This document shows, piece by piece, positions 35,120 through 47,600 of a stretch of 64,000 bases of DNA. The stretch lies in the NCBI RefSeq assembly GCF_033958435.1, contig NC_134147.1, positions 44,696,001 to 44,760,000 of the forward strand, given 5' to 3'. Under the pieces are notes generated by a model that searched no databases, was not told the origin of the DNA, and was given only the letters and a program-made list of their open reading frames with translations. The stretch is from Carettochelys insculpta. Lineage: Eukaryota > Chordata > Testudines > Carettochelyidae. Within the stretch, counting starts at the first letter, position 1; each line of letters starts with the position of its first letter. The translations under genes and the position numbers were made by a program.

Positions 35120-35460
35120 GGTTATGGCTACACTAGAAGCATCTGTCGACAGAATAATCTCGACAGAACGTCTGTCAACAAATTGCATCTGCACGCAACT
35201 TGCTCTATCAACAGAAAATGGCCAGACTGCACTGTCCTCTGGTGCCAGAAAGTGGAATGGCAGCTCTGCAAAGAAGGCTGCCTGGCAACTGGAAGCCTTC
35301 TCTGGTGACAGACATGGCTACGCTGCACTTCGGTCGACACATTGATATGCCTCAATTTTTTGAGGGAAAAAACTGTCGAGGCAAATGCAGAGTTCTTTCA
35401 AGAATCTGTCAACAGAATGCTTCCCTTCTGTCGACAAAACTCTCTAGCATAGACCCAGCC
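35120..35460. mobile_element. MITE rich in TGTCGACA motifs
   Basis: The left end GGTTATGGCTACACTAGAAG and the right end (reversed GGCTGGGTCTATGCTAGAGA) form an imperfect inversion. Inside, CTGTCGACA or CTGTCAACA recurs at least six times near both ends. The multiple copies of one octamer-like motif suggest subterminal protein-binding sites. No coding capacity. Confidence 0.6.
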
Positions 35461-35554
35461 CTGGAGTTTTCAAGCGTCTAAACAGCCCCTGGGGTCATGG
35501 TTAAAGCTGTCTCCCTCCTCCCCTGAAAAAAAAAAAAAAAAACAATTTTGAAAT

Positions 35555-36240
35555 GATGGCCCAGAAGGGATCATCATGGTCATCTAGTCTGACCTACACA
35601 CTGCAGACCATATCACCACCCACTCCTGTAATAGACCATAAACCTCTGGCTGAGTTACTGAAGTCTTCAAATTATGATTTAAAGACTCAAGTTACAGAAA
35701 ATCCATTGTTTACACTAAATTAAATCATCAAATGGCTTAGTGTCTCATGCTGCAGAGGAAAGGAAAAAAAATCAGGGTCTCTGCCAATCTGAACAGGGGG
35801 GCGGCCCATCCTGATCCAAATGTGGCAGTCAGTTTGACCCTGAGCATTTCAGCAAGGTTCAACGTCCGTACATCAGGAAAGAATCCTCTGCAATAATAAC
35901 TCACAGTACTCCGCCTCTCATGTCCCTTTCCTGGCCACGGGGGACATTTGCTATAAGCAGTCTCCGATCAGCTACGTGCAATTGTAGGCAGTCTCATGAG
36001 ACCATCCCTTCCATAAATGTATCAAGTTCAGTCTTGAAGCCAGTTAAGATTTTTGTTTCCCTGCTCTCGTTGAAAGGTTGTTACTTAATGTCATTCCTCT
36101 GATAATTACAAATCTTTGTCTAATTTCAAGCCTAAAGTGGTTGATGGCCAGTTTATGCCCCTTTGTTCTTGTGTCAACATTGGCACTTACCTTAAATAAC
36201 TTTTCTCCCTCCCTGGTATTGCTCTCACCAATATCTATAG
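35555..36240 (-). mobile_element. CR1-like LINE 3' fragment, second subfamily
   Basis: Minus-strand 3' region of a CR1 subfamily different from the 27.8 and 33.3 kb copies: 'tcatctagtctgacctacac' near the 3' end and 'aatttcaagcctaaagtggt' and 'tgcccctttgttcttgtgtc' upstream. It has no intact frame and is interrupted by diverged sequence at 35700-36000. Confidence 0.65.
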
Positions 36241-36393
36241 GGAATGGGAGACTCATTGGAGGGACACAAACGGGGACAGCCAGCTAAAGGGGGCACATGG
36301 CTTCCAACTGTGACCCTCCACGTGACTCCTCCCAGTCCTGTCCCCAGCCTTGGGCACCTGCACTCTCCCAGTGATCCATCCCATATTGCCTGG

Positions 36394-37460
36394 TGTTAGC
36401 CGACGGTCGGGTAAGATACCACCTATGCCCTTACTTTCATCTGAGTCTTTAACTGCTAGGACAAGAATGTCCCTTCGCAGCGGGCAGCCATGGTGGCTGA
36501 TGGGTGCCTGAGAGAGCCTGCTCCGTGGAGGCAGCAGGACTCAGTGCTCAGCTCTTAGCACTCTCTTACCAATGACCAGGCTAATTGCAGCTGAAAAGCA
36601 GCTGGGTTCCTTGTGTTGTGTTTGGCTTGCACAGCAACAGGGAGAGTCAGGTTACAGCTTAACCAGTTACTTATTTATTGACTAAGGAGACTTAACTCTT
36701 ATGGCTACAAGATTGCAAGATATATATATATATATATACTTTGTTGCAAGCTTACAAGATTTATACTTTGTTACAAAGATTACAAGGTTTACACTTTGTT
36801 CTTTAGTTGCCAATAGCTAGCGTGTAACAATTCATAGATCTATTATTGAATGTGCACAAAGAAAACAAAAGGAAAGCAATACACTCAACAGGTCTTATTC
36901 TCACCCCTGTATTACCAACGTGAGGTGGCCAGCGTTTTCAGTCAATCCTTTGGGAAGAAGCAATAAATAACGAGGACCTCGGGAGGCAAAGACCCTCCTG
37001 ACCCGCAGATAGAGGTAACTGGAGCTCAATTAGGGGGTCTGCCAGGCCCTTCTTTATACCCATTGGATCACGTACACTTCTTCCTTATCTAAAAGGGTGC
37101 CAATTGAATCAACTTGCCTGAGACACTGGTTGTCACAGGGAGTTCAAGGGCTTAGTTCGCACCTGTGAGGTGGAGATAATTTTAGGGCATTCTTTCCTTA
37201 TGGGTCGGAGATCTTTCCTACGGCTGAGATGTTTGTGCAGGCGAATCAACTGATGGTAATTAGCCAAGCGCAGCCCGAGGCTCAGCTGTTTATTAGCCCA
37301 TTGTCTCTGCTCTGGAGCTTCAAGACTGTGGCTGAGATGAGCACATCTGCGCTCTCGGGCATTCCAGGGCTGAGCTGCTTCTTTTAACCCTTTTGTGCTC
37401 TGAAGCACCAAGGAGAGACAAGATGGAGTAGAGAAAAGGAGCGGGTTCTGTCTGGCTACA
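36394..37460. mobile_element. Solo LTR candidate (1,067 bp)
   Basis: Begins TGTTAGCC and ends GGCTACA, with perfect 5-bp CCTGG duplications at 36389-36393 and 37461-37465. TG...CA ends and a 5-bp duplication are the signature of an integrated LTR. There is no internal coding region, so recombination probably removed it. An (AT)n run lies at 36720-36739. Polyadenylation-like signals occur on both strands, so orientation is undecided. It encodes no protein. Confidence 0.72.
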
Positions 37461-37465
37461 CCTGG

Positions 37466-37825
37466 GGCAGGGCCTTTGTCTCTGTCCTCTTCCTACTGCA
37501 CCAGAGATGTCTGAACCACAGGGCTTTTGTGGATCACAGCTGCAAATAGAGCAGAAGGTGGGGCCCATGCTGGCACCTCATCTGGCACAGCTGTACTGTC
37601 CCCAGCCCCTCCTCCACCCTGGTCCCCAGCAGGTAGCTACAGACCCCAGGACAGGCAGCTGTGCGGAAAGGCTGAGGGCAGAACAGCAGCAATGGAGAAG
37701 CTGTCCCACCCAGCAGATGTGCATACTGCTCCTTTGGCTGCTGTGGTTCCCTGATGAATATGGCCCCTGTCCTGGCACCCGGGGGTTGGATGTGACGCTT
37801 TGTGCCCCTCCCATGCATCACCTTC
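37466..37825. other. Intergenic DNA, nothing recognised
   Basis: Moderately GC-rich sequence with open frames on several strands and no recognisable domain. Confidence 0.4.
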
Positions 37826-39160
37826 TCCTTTGTTTGGTTAGGCTAAACAAGCCAGAGGTTTCTTTTCAGTGCCTTTTCTAATGGAAATAACACTTCCCAA
37901 CCTCTACCAGAAACACCTTGCCTGATGACTCCTAGGATTGTGTTAGCCTTTCCCATGGCCATATTACATGGGCGAGTCATACTCATCCTACAATCAACCA
38001 ACACACCTAAGTCTTTCTCCTTCTCTGTTGCAGCCAACTGATAAGTTCCCAGCTTATCACAAAAATTCTAGTTTTTAGTCTCCAAGGCCATGTCTACATG
38101 TCCCTGGGGCATAGCGCTGGGGCGGGCAGCACTATGCTAATAAGGTTTCTAGGTATTGCAAACGGTTCTCCATTTGCATACTCGCACGGCTAATTAGCAT
38201 AACCATGCAAGATTTCACTCTTGGCAGAGGGGGCTGAATTTTTTCCGGGATAAGGGACTGGCAACAGAGGCAGGGTTACCTGGCAGAGGCATGTCTACAT
38301 GGCTTTTTTACTGCTCTCAGCCCCCTCTGCAGAAAGTGAAATCTTGCACAGCTGTGCTAATAAGCCGCATAAGTATGCAAATGGAGAATCATTTGCAATA
38401 TCTAGAAACCTCATTAGCATAGCAGTGCTAGTAGCAGTGCCTCCAGGGGCATGTAGGCATGGCCTAAGTGTTTGATCTTCTACTTTGCACTATTATTAAT
38501 CCCATTTATTATCCGTTTATTCTTGTCATCCCATTTTTGTTACTCCAGTTTTCAAGGTCTTCCAGATCGTCTTGTATGACATACCGGTCCTTCTCGGAAC
38601 TGACTGTACCTCGCCACATTATGTCATACAAAAATTTATTTGCACTTTATTGACTTTTTTTGTGCCAAGGTCATTAAAAATTGTTAAATAAGATTGGCTC
38701 CAAAACCAAGCCCTGAGTATCTCCACTAACAGCTCCCTCAAGCCTACCAGTTCACCTTTCAGTATAATCTTTTTTAATCTCCCTTTTAACCTGTTCCTTA
38801 CCCAACATTTATTTCTCATACTAATCCCCATTTTCTGTAGTGTAACCAATAGTTTCCTATGTGAAACTGTATCAAATGCCTGACTAAAATCCAGGTAGAT
38901 TGGATTTACTTCATTCCCTTAAATTCTTTTCTCAAATAAAGAGATCAACTTGGGCTGCCATGATCTACCTTTTGTGAAACCATGTTGTATTTTATGCCAA
39001 CTACCACTTACCTATATTTCCTTAACTGTTTTCTTTTTCAAAATTTGTTCTAAGACTGCATAAAGCTCAGCATAAACTAAGAGGCCTGTAGTTTCCTAGA
39101 CCACTTCTTTTCCTCTTTCCTAGGAATAGATAATATATTAGCAATTCAATAATAGGGTCT
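37826..39160 (-). mobile_element. CR1-like LINE fragment, interrupted by a MITE
   Basis: Minus-strand LINE sequence runs 37826-38085 and resumes at 38465-39160. Characteristic blocks are 'cctaagtctttctccttctc', 'ataagttcccagcttatcac' on the left and 'tccagatcgtcttgtatgac', 'aatgcctgactaaaatccag' on the right. The two parts are collinear once the insert is removed. No intact frame. Confidence 0.75.
38086..38464. mobile_element. Foldback MITE, 379 bp, Harbinger-like
   Basis: Almost the whole element folds on itself. The left arm starts GGCCATGTCTACATGTCCCT and the right arm, reversed, GGCCATGCCTACATGCCCCT; both then contain AAGGTTTCTAG-like, CTCCATTTGCATAC and GCAAGATTTCACT blocks in the same order. 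Flanks are CAA on the left and TAA on the right, probably one TAA duplication with a later change, since related LINE copies read TAA at this site. No coding capacity. Confidence 0.82.
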
Positions 39161-42100
39161 GACCACAGAGTTTACAGATTCTTTAAAAACCCTTGTTATG
39201 CTATATGTTATATGCTAGTCTAGCTCTGAAGCCTAAATCACTGAATTTTGATTCTAATGAGTTCTTTAAAAGCATTTGGCTTACTTTGCTTATTTTGCTT
39301 ATTGCTGATGGAATAATATCTTTTCATTGTCAGTCTGAGTATGTGTGGTGAAATCAGCATTACAACAAAAATCTATCCCTTACAAACCTAGTTCTGTTTC
39401 ACCACAGCTCTGAATTTGCTCTGAATTCACCCTAGAGAATCTGATTAAAATGTATGGTTTGAAATAGACAATCACAGCTACTACAGTTTGTGAGAAAGGC
39501 TCCAATCTGAGGATTTACGGAAAAGGTTCACTTCACTGCAGGTTTAAGAATCCCTTCTGTCATCAGAATTCATTGGCATTGCTAGAGGCTGTTAAGAGCC
39601 AGAGCAAATACTTCTCTGGACCTTTATTCACACATATAGTGTGTTTTAGATTACATGTAAGAGGATTCAGGACAGGAAGCTAGGAAAAAAAGAGGGAGTA
39701 GATTAGAATGAAAGGAACCAGCATATGGAAAAATGGGGAAAGAGTAGTCAACTAAAGGAAAAACAACACAAGCATGGTAAAGCGGAAGAGGTTTTACAAG
39801 TTGGCAGGGTTTGGTGTAGGGGGAAAACAGCCAGGAATGATATGTGCCAGAATGGAAAAAGATAATTTATCAAAGGATCAACACTCAGCACTTGAAGGAA
39901 GCACTGTGAGCAAGCCAGGGTGGAATGGAGCGTGTGGGAGAAGGGGAAGAGGAGATGAGGAAATAACAAAAAGATGTTGAAATATAAAAGCCAATTTTTT
40001 GCATGATACGGCCAATAAGAAAATAAGCATTGAGCCTAATCGGACATGTGACCAATTTAAGAAGGAATTCAGAGGTGCAGAGGTTATCTCCAATTTTATT
40101 GATTTTTACTGGAGCGAGTGAGCTGGTAGCATGGCAATACACAGGATCTCCAGGGACGTCTAACCTCGTTCTAAAAATTATTCAGATGAGCAAGAGCATG
40201 TAGTGCTATGAAAGCTTTCAGATCTTCCCCTAATCCGTGTGCAGACTTCATGTGTGCTTCAGTATACCTCCTCTGGCTGGCGCTCTCTCATAAAATGTAG
40301 AGAAGGGTGCACTCAGAATACCTAGCTACAATGACAAAAAGAAATGTAGACTGAGCCCAAGATACAAAGGCTTCAGGCTACAAAGTGAAAATAAAAATGC
40401 GTGTTTGGGACAATCATGGCTACTTCAAAATCAATGGGAACAAGCTATCATCTGGAACAACCAGGAGGTGGAAATCAATGAGACAAGAACTGAATGTTGA
40501 ATATCAACAGGAAAGTATCAGGAATGGGAACAAAAAAATGCAACATAAATATGAATTAGTTCTCGAAACTTAAACCACTTTGCACAGGGAATGCCAGCAA
40601 CAAGGGCCATATTAATATTTAGGTTTATGGGTAATCAAAGTTGCGAAAGTGGGTGGGGAATTAACAGGGAGCTTGAAAGAAAGAATCTAATCAAGAGAAA
40701 ATGACTATAGCTAAGCAGAAATTCTAGCCAGCAAAAAGGAAATATGTAAAGTAATCCAGGAACTCAGCCAGGGGTTAGCACAAAAAGAATCGTGGATCAA
40801 GGAAGAGTCAGGTCCAAGGCAGCAGCCCATCGGGAAGTCTCTCTGTCACTCAGGTAACTTCCTGTGGTTACTGCTAGCTTAAATAGTGTGGTTGGACCAA
40901 TTGGCAAGGCTGGTCATTGACAGGATTGACAGCCACTGTGGACCCAGGCTCAGGGCGGGGGGGAAGAGGGAGTGGCTCAATGTCCCTGGAAGGGGCAGAG
41001 GCTCGAGCAGATGGGGTGGAGCCAAGGGCAGTCTGACCTTCACACCACCTGGAGCACAGCTCTGGCCCCTCTGCCTCCTCCCCCATCCTTCAGAAGCTGC
41101 ACGGAGTGGTGAAGTAATGGCCCCTGTGCAGTCGCCTTCCTCACCCACTGGGCTTCCTGGTCATATCCACAATCAGGATCCTCTTGGGAGACGCCTCTGG
41201 GAGGAGTCAGAGTTCTGATAGTCCTTCACTTCCAATAGTCTTGGGTACAATATCCCTGCGTAGGAGGGCTTCTTGGGAAGCTAGGGTCCAGGTTTGAGAA
41301 ATGTAGGTCCTTACATACAGTCATAATCAAAAACAACACTTACAACCTGCAAACCCCTCATTGCTCAGTCAGTGAAGCCCAAGGCACCTGACGTGACTCA
41401 GTTTTAACTTAATGTTGCATGCAAAACAGTAGGTATTATGAAATTGCTTTCCAGGTACATATCCATTTCGTGGCAGTGAGCAGAGCTGGAGTTCACTAAC
41501 CTTTAGGGTAAGCCTGATGCCCACCTATTGCAATACGATGTTCTGAAATACAACAACACGGTGCTTGTTTTAAAAGACAACATTATACTAATATTGCAGC
41601 ACAGTTGGCACCATTTCCTCAGGAGACTAGTGTGAGCGTATGTGTGTATGTGTGTATGATTTGAGAAGGGATCAGGCCTAAGGAGAGTTTATGCAACACT
41701 TTTTCTGCTGGGAGCCCTTCTCATTACATGATGCGAGAAGGGCTTACTCTTTGCAAAGAGAGTAGTGAAACAAATTAAACCCTCCACATCCCTGAGCACA
41801 AAAGGAAACCTGGTTGCAGAGACCTGGAAATATGGTCCAACATTTTCAATTATATCTAGCATCAAAAAGCGTACTGTGGGGGAAAAAAATATTCGGAGGG
41901 CAAATGTGGTTTACATGCTCCAAGGGATCAGAGCAGAGACAGGCATGTAAAATCTGGAACTGGAAAATCCCAAAAGAAGGGACAAAAATCCTGAAATATT
42001 ACACAAATCACATTCTCCATTTCAGACATCTTGGTGAAAAGCTTTATCAGTAAAACTGATAATTTAGCAACCTGGTGATTCAAGCCATTATTATGCCTCC

Positions 42101-43229
42101 AACTCATGTAACAATGGAAAAGCCAATGAATTTCAAACAGATGGTTTACTTAAAGATCACATTGCACATGGTATAATCAATATCCAAATTACAGTAAGGA
42201 TGTTGAAAGGAAAAAAGATATAATTGTACACATGTGAAAATCTTCCAGTTTGGCCATAGGCAGGACAAGGGTAATCAGCACTTTTTAAAGTCTTAGAAAT
42301 GCAGTGAAAGAGCTGGAGTGCATGTAATTAACAGTCAGAGTCATTGTAGCAAAGCAGATAAAGTTAATTATACAGTAAAGGAACATTTTAATGCAATCGA
42401 TGTTGTAGTAATCAGAATCAACAGAAAAGTCCAAAAGGAACAGCGTACAATAAGAACATGATTTGGCAAAAGTGTACTGTACAAATTACCTAATTAAAAA
42501 GATATAACATACAGGCACACAGCTGGGGAGGACAAGTGTTAATGAAGAGTCATGTGTTTTTGCACACTGTGAATTATTTAAGAAAATAATGAGTCTGATG
42601 TTCTCAATTTTACTCATGCAACATTCTAATTTACTTCATTCTAGAGATGTTCTAGAGGTTGCTCTGAGATCTGCAACTATAGCAGGGAATCAGGCCCAAT
42701 ATCCAAAGTCCACCAAAGCCAATGAAGACAGTTCTACTGACTTCAATATATGTTGGATTTGTGAGGTATTTAGGTGTTGCTGTGCTCAGACTCTAAAGTA
42801 CCTACATTATTTCTGAGAGATTTAGGCTCCTAAAGCAATTAGATGTTGCAACATTGAGTGCAGCAACACCTAAATACACTAAAAAAATTGGGCCCAGATT
42901 TTTTTTTTTCATACATACAAACAATATGTGTCCCCCACCAACAGTCAGCCATTTACACTTTGAGTAGACAGTCCATTTTCTGGAAGTAAATCTGTACTAT
43001 AGGAGGAAGGAGAAGCTAAAATGTCCTCCAGACATTCTGACTTGCAACCTAACATTTCCTTAGAATCCTACAACTACGGGGTGGCTTGGTTCTCACAGTT
43101 CAGATGCGAGTCCACAGAATTGTAACTAGAATCTCAGATGGAATGAGGAAGCTCTGGCACATAATATCTGAAAAGTAAAATTATCTAAATGGTGGTGATC
43201 AATGGGTAATGATCAACAGTTTGATGTCT
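39161..43229. other. Intergenic DNA, nothing recognised
   Basis: AT-rich sequence without recognisable exons. A GTAT/GTGT-rich run lies at 41636-41660. A short palindromic 'gaagtcaat'-type fragment lies at 42690-42760 and a T-run at 42899-42909. Confidence 0.45.
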
Positions 43230-44150
43230 GGTGGGTAGTTGGTTTCAAGTGGAATACCCCAAGGATCAGTTCTAGGGCCGGTTTTGTTCAACATCTTTAT
43301 TAATGACCTTGATGAGGGATGGATTGCACCCTCAGCATGTTTGCAATAACACTAAGCTGGGGGAGAAGTAGATTCAGCAGAGGGCAGGGCTAGGGTCCAA
43401 AGTGACTCAGACAAATGGGAGGATGGAGCCAAAAGAAATCTGATGAAGTTCAACAAGGACAAGTGCAGAGTATTGCACTTGGAACAAAAGAATCCCAAGC
43501 ACTTTTACAGGCTGGGGACTGACTGGCTAAACAGCAATTCAGCAGAAAAGGACCTTGGTATTACAGTGGATGAGAAGCTGGATCTGAGTCAAAAATGTGC
43601 CCTTGTAGCCAAGAAAGCTAACAGCATATTAGGGTGCATTACAAGGAGCATTTCCAGCACATCTAGAGAAGTGATTATGTCTCTTTATTCAGCACTGGTG
43701 AGGCCAGATCTGGAACATTGCGTTCAATTTTGGTCCCTAACTACAGAAAGGATGTGGATACATTAGAGAGGGTCCAGGGGAGAGCAATGAAAATTATTAG
43801 GGGGCTCGAGCACATGATCTATGAGGAGAGGTTGAGGGATTTGGGCTTGTTTAGTTTGCAAAACAGTAGAGTGAGGGGGGATTTGATAGAAGCCTTTAAG
43901 TAGCTGAAGGGAGGTTCCAAAGAGGATTTAGAAAGGCTGTTCTCAGCAGTGACGAATGACAGAACAAGGAGCAATGGTCTCAAGTTGCATTAGGTGACAT
44001 CTAGGTTGAATATTAGGAAAAGGTATTTCACTGGCAGCGTTGTGAAGTACTGGAAAGTGTTACCTAGGCAGGTGGTGCAATCTCCATCCCTAGAGGTTTT
44101 TAAATAGCTTGACAAAGTCCTGACTGGGATTGGGGCTCCACCTGCAGTCA
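43230..44150 (+). mobile_element. CR1 LINE, RT to 3' end, decayed
   Basis: From 43242 the + strand reads [15 protein letters not shown], the conserved reverse transcriptase segment preceding the catalytic box. The catalytic FADD box expected near 43340 is destroyed by a small deletion. The frame at 43443-43766 carries the ORF2 carboxy region (FNKDKCRVLHL, SAEKDLGITVDEKL), then shifts into 43718-43903 (TLERVQGRAMKIIRGLEH). The 3' part continues to about 44110. Inactive. Confidence 0.85.
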
Positions 44151-44534
44151 CAGACCCCCTTTCTGCCCCTCCCCCACAAGGCTCTTGTGCAGTAGGGAAC
44201 TGATGCCCCACACTTCCTACTCCTGGTCACGCCCAGCAGTTTCAGAGCACCATGAATCTGCTGATTTGTACTCCATCCCCCTCCTTCCCTTCCTTTCCAG
44301 GGCTGGAAAGCCACGAATCAGCTGTTCACAATGTTCCAGCTCTGGCAGGGAGGTGAAGGAGCAGGGACAGAGCAAAAATGGGACAATTTGTGCCACTCTG
44401 TAAGTACTGGAAGACAGGGAGAGGAGTAGGACAGGCAAGCTCCAGCACCCCAGTGTGCAAGAGGCACACAGGGAAAGAGGCTGGACAGGGGTCTGCAGGC
44501 AGAACCCCAGTGGGCAGTAGGATATCTGATATCT

Positions 44535-44640
44535 CCAGATCTAAGGAAGTGAGTCTGCCCCATGAAAGTTTATCACCTAATAAATTATTCTGTTAGTCTT
44601 TAAAGTACTACATGACTACTGGTTTCTTTTGTTCCCATGA
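44535..44640 (+). repeat. Hairpin-family (Penelope-like) tail, single arm
   Basis: Reads 'ccatgaaagtttatcaccta', 'ataaattattctgttagtct' and 'ttaaagtactacatgactac', the same order as the right arm at 51712-51793. Only one arm is present and it is diverged. Confidence 0.6.
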
Positions 44641-47600
44641 TAATAAATCCCTTGAAATGGCCATTTACTAGTCTATACTGAGTAACAGACTAAAAGGTTT
44701 AACAAAACATACCATTAGAACTATGTGAAAAGTTATATATCAGTGCATCATTTTGAAATAACAGGAGAGGACTTGTTGATTTGAAAACAGCTAACTAATT
44801 TTTTTTTAAAGTTTCCAAACCAAAACTAGGCTGATTAAAAGGGAACAAACATCTGACTGATTCAATTAACTTAGCAACACAAGATGCAGGGAATGGGCAC
44901 TCAATGACAGACGAATTCATCCAGCCTCTAAAAAATTTAAGTTACTCTTGAGCTGGAAAAAAATCTCAAAACAAGGTCTTTTGGGGATATCCTTAGACTT
45001 AATAATGTGGAATAAACATTCTGCTTGCTTAATGCTACTGAGATAATGAAGCTGCAAGAGCAGAGAGTTTGGTTCTATATCTTTAATTTAGCAAACACAA
45101 AGGTTATTATTTTTGGATGTGAGAAGTTCCACAGATCATAAAATGTCAACAATAATCGGTTATTAAACAGATGACAATCTTCTAGAAGGCATATTCAGAT
45201 AAACTTTGTGTAAAACATCCCCTCCCCACACATCCAGGTTTGAAAAAGATACAGAGATATATATTAATTTGGTAGGCAGTCTATATCTAGGACAGATCAT
45301 AGTGTCACATACAACAGAGTATAGCAGGGAACTGAAGCATAAAGAATGAATGACTCAGGTTTCATCATTTGCAAAATCAAGTTGGAGCTACCTTGAAATT
45401 GAAACAAACTGTTCCAGCATTGCAGCTTGGTTTCAACCCATCTGAGAAAACATACCTGGCATGTGAGAGAAGAAATGGCAGACTGAATGTGATTCTGTAC
45501 AAATGAATCTTAAACATAACATCAGACTCCACAATAGCTGAAACAATACAATTAATCCCTGGTATGTACACTTTATGCATTTGAAATGCAAAGGCAACAG
45601 ATGCCGTGCTTGCAGAAAGTCCTGATTGCAGAAAGTGATGCTCCAATATTCTTTCTGACATTGGCACAAAGCACAGATGTTGGGACAGAAAAGAGCAGCA
45701 GGAGCTCTCAGCATCAAGGAGCTCATGGTAGAAATCTCAGCCACAGAGTCTCTAATCTCAGACGGTACATTTCAATTGCAACCTGTGCTGTGACTGCAGC
45801 TTAGGTAGGCATAAATACACGAGCACTGTGAAAAAGAGTGGTATAGGCTTTGGCAATGCAAATAAACAGCCATGGTTCTGGGAGGACTTGCACAGCCTGC
45901 ATTGAAGCCTAGACCAGTACATTTACATTGCTATGGTTAGCAGTGCTAGGCCAGGCAAAGTTATGCCCCCCTGCATTGTAATCACCCCTTGGATTGCATT
46001 ACAGACATACCTATAATGACATTTCTTCCTCCCTTTTGAGATGTCATCCAGAATGCCAACAATTTTGTTGCTAGTTGCAGAGCAATCAGCACCAATGATG
46101 GATCCACATCAATAGGCTCATAATAAGTGAAAAATCAGCCATGGAACTGGGTGGAATTCTAGCACTGGCCGGCTCACTTCTTAAAGTTGATCCTCTGAGT
46201 GCCAATGAGGTTTTAGTCCCTGTTAGATTTGGGCTCTATACTGTTGCCATGGTATCTGATCTATCTATTTTGACCTCGGGACTCACCCTGACTTTGAAGC
46301 CCAAGATAGCCTGCTCTGGCCTTTGACGGAGACAGCTGCCTAACCTGACTCTGGTTCCAGCAACCAGAACCATAAGGCTGCTGGTGCGGAACACCTCTAC
46401 AGCCTGTCTGTGTGGGCCTGGGGTATGGAAGCTCTGTGTACCAAGCAGTGATATGAGGAATGCCCTTAGCCCAGGCTATACTCTCCATAGGCTTGTGAAA
46501 GCCCACGATGCATATCACATAAATCTCCCTAGCTTATCTGATTCCTTGGAGATTGGACCTGCTGTGACTGAAAGCTCTGAGGACTCCAGGCCCAAAATAA
46601 ACTAAATATCAAATCATGTAAATTACCTAATATTTGCTAACTATCTAAGTACCTGATACACTAGAAATTAAGTCACTACACGCTTACATGGAAGGCCCTT
46701 ACATCCACAGCTGGGTTTGCGAAGGATGGAATGTAGTTGGCTGAGGTCATGTGGCAATGTTATAATCTAAGCTCTAAACAAGGAGTGCTGCAGGATGTTG
46801 TTTGCTAACTCTAAGGGGCAGCAGTACCCTAAAGATCCCGAGATTCAGAGTCTGACATTGCACAAGTGGGAATATTCACAGATAATCTATGAAGAGAAAC
46901 AAGCATTCTTGATTTCAGAACAATGAACAGACACAGATGAAAAAGAGGCAAAAATCATCTCTGTAGTGGTTTCAGGCAACCTGTCTAGACTTCCACACTT
47001 ATGGCTTTAATTACCTAAGCATTTTGACAACTGCTGCTTAGTGATAATTTGGTGGTACCAGATTATTTTAGCTAGCATTTAGCAATAGCATGGTTTCACC
47101 TGACATTAGGGAAGAAACAAAACAAAACAAGTGGTAGGAGCTGTCAAATGATGCTTCAATATTGCTCTGAAACACTGTCAACCTGTGGCAATTAGCAGGT
47201 GTAGCACTTCCCATTGTAGTGCAGTCCAGATCACTTCTTGGGACTATCAATGATGTGAAAATCAGATAAACATTTAAAAGAAAGGGGTGGGAGAATTCTT
47301 CTTGTACCAAAGCAGTTGACCCATCCCTACTACAAACCAGTATCTGTGGCTGAAGAGATGAAAATGGAGGGATTGACTAAGGATTAAAAATGGTGTCTTA
47401 ACCCACTCACTGAGCTATTCCTGTGTTTCATTAGCTGTCTTTTCAGGGAAGATCACAATTAATTTCGTCCCATAACTCTTGCCAGCTTTTTAACTCAGTA
47501 TACCATTCACTGGGCTAAATTCCTCTCAGTTACCACTGATGTGAATACAGAATCTTTCTGTCTGACTTCAGTAAAATTGTACATGCCACCAGTTCTGCAA

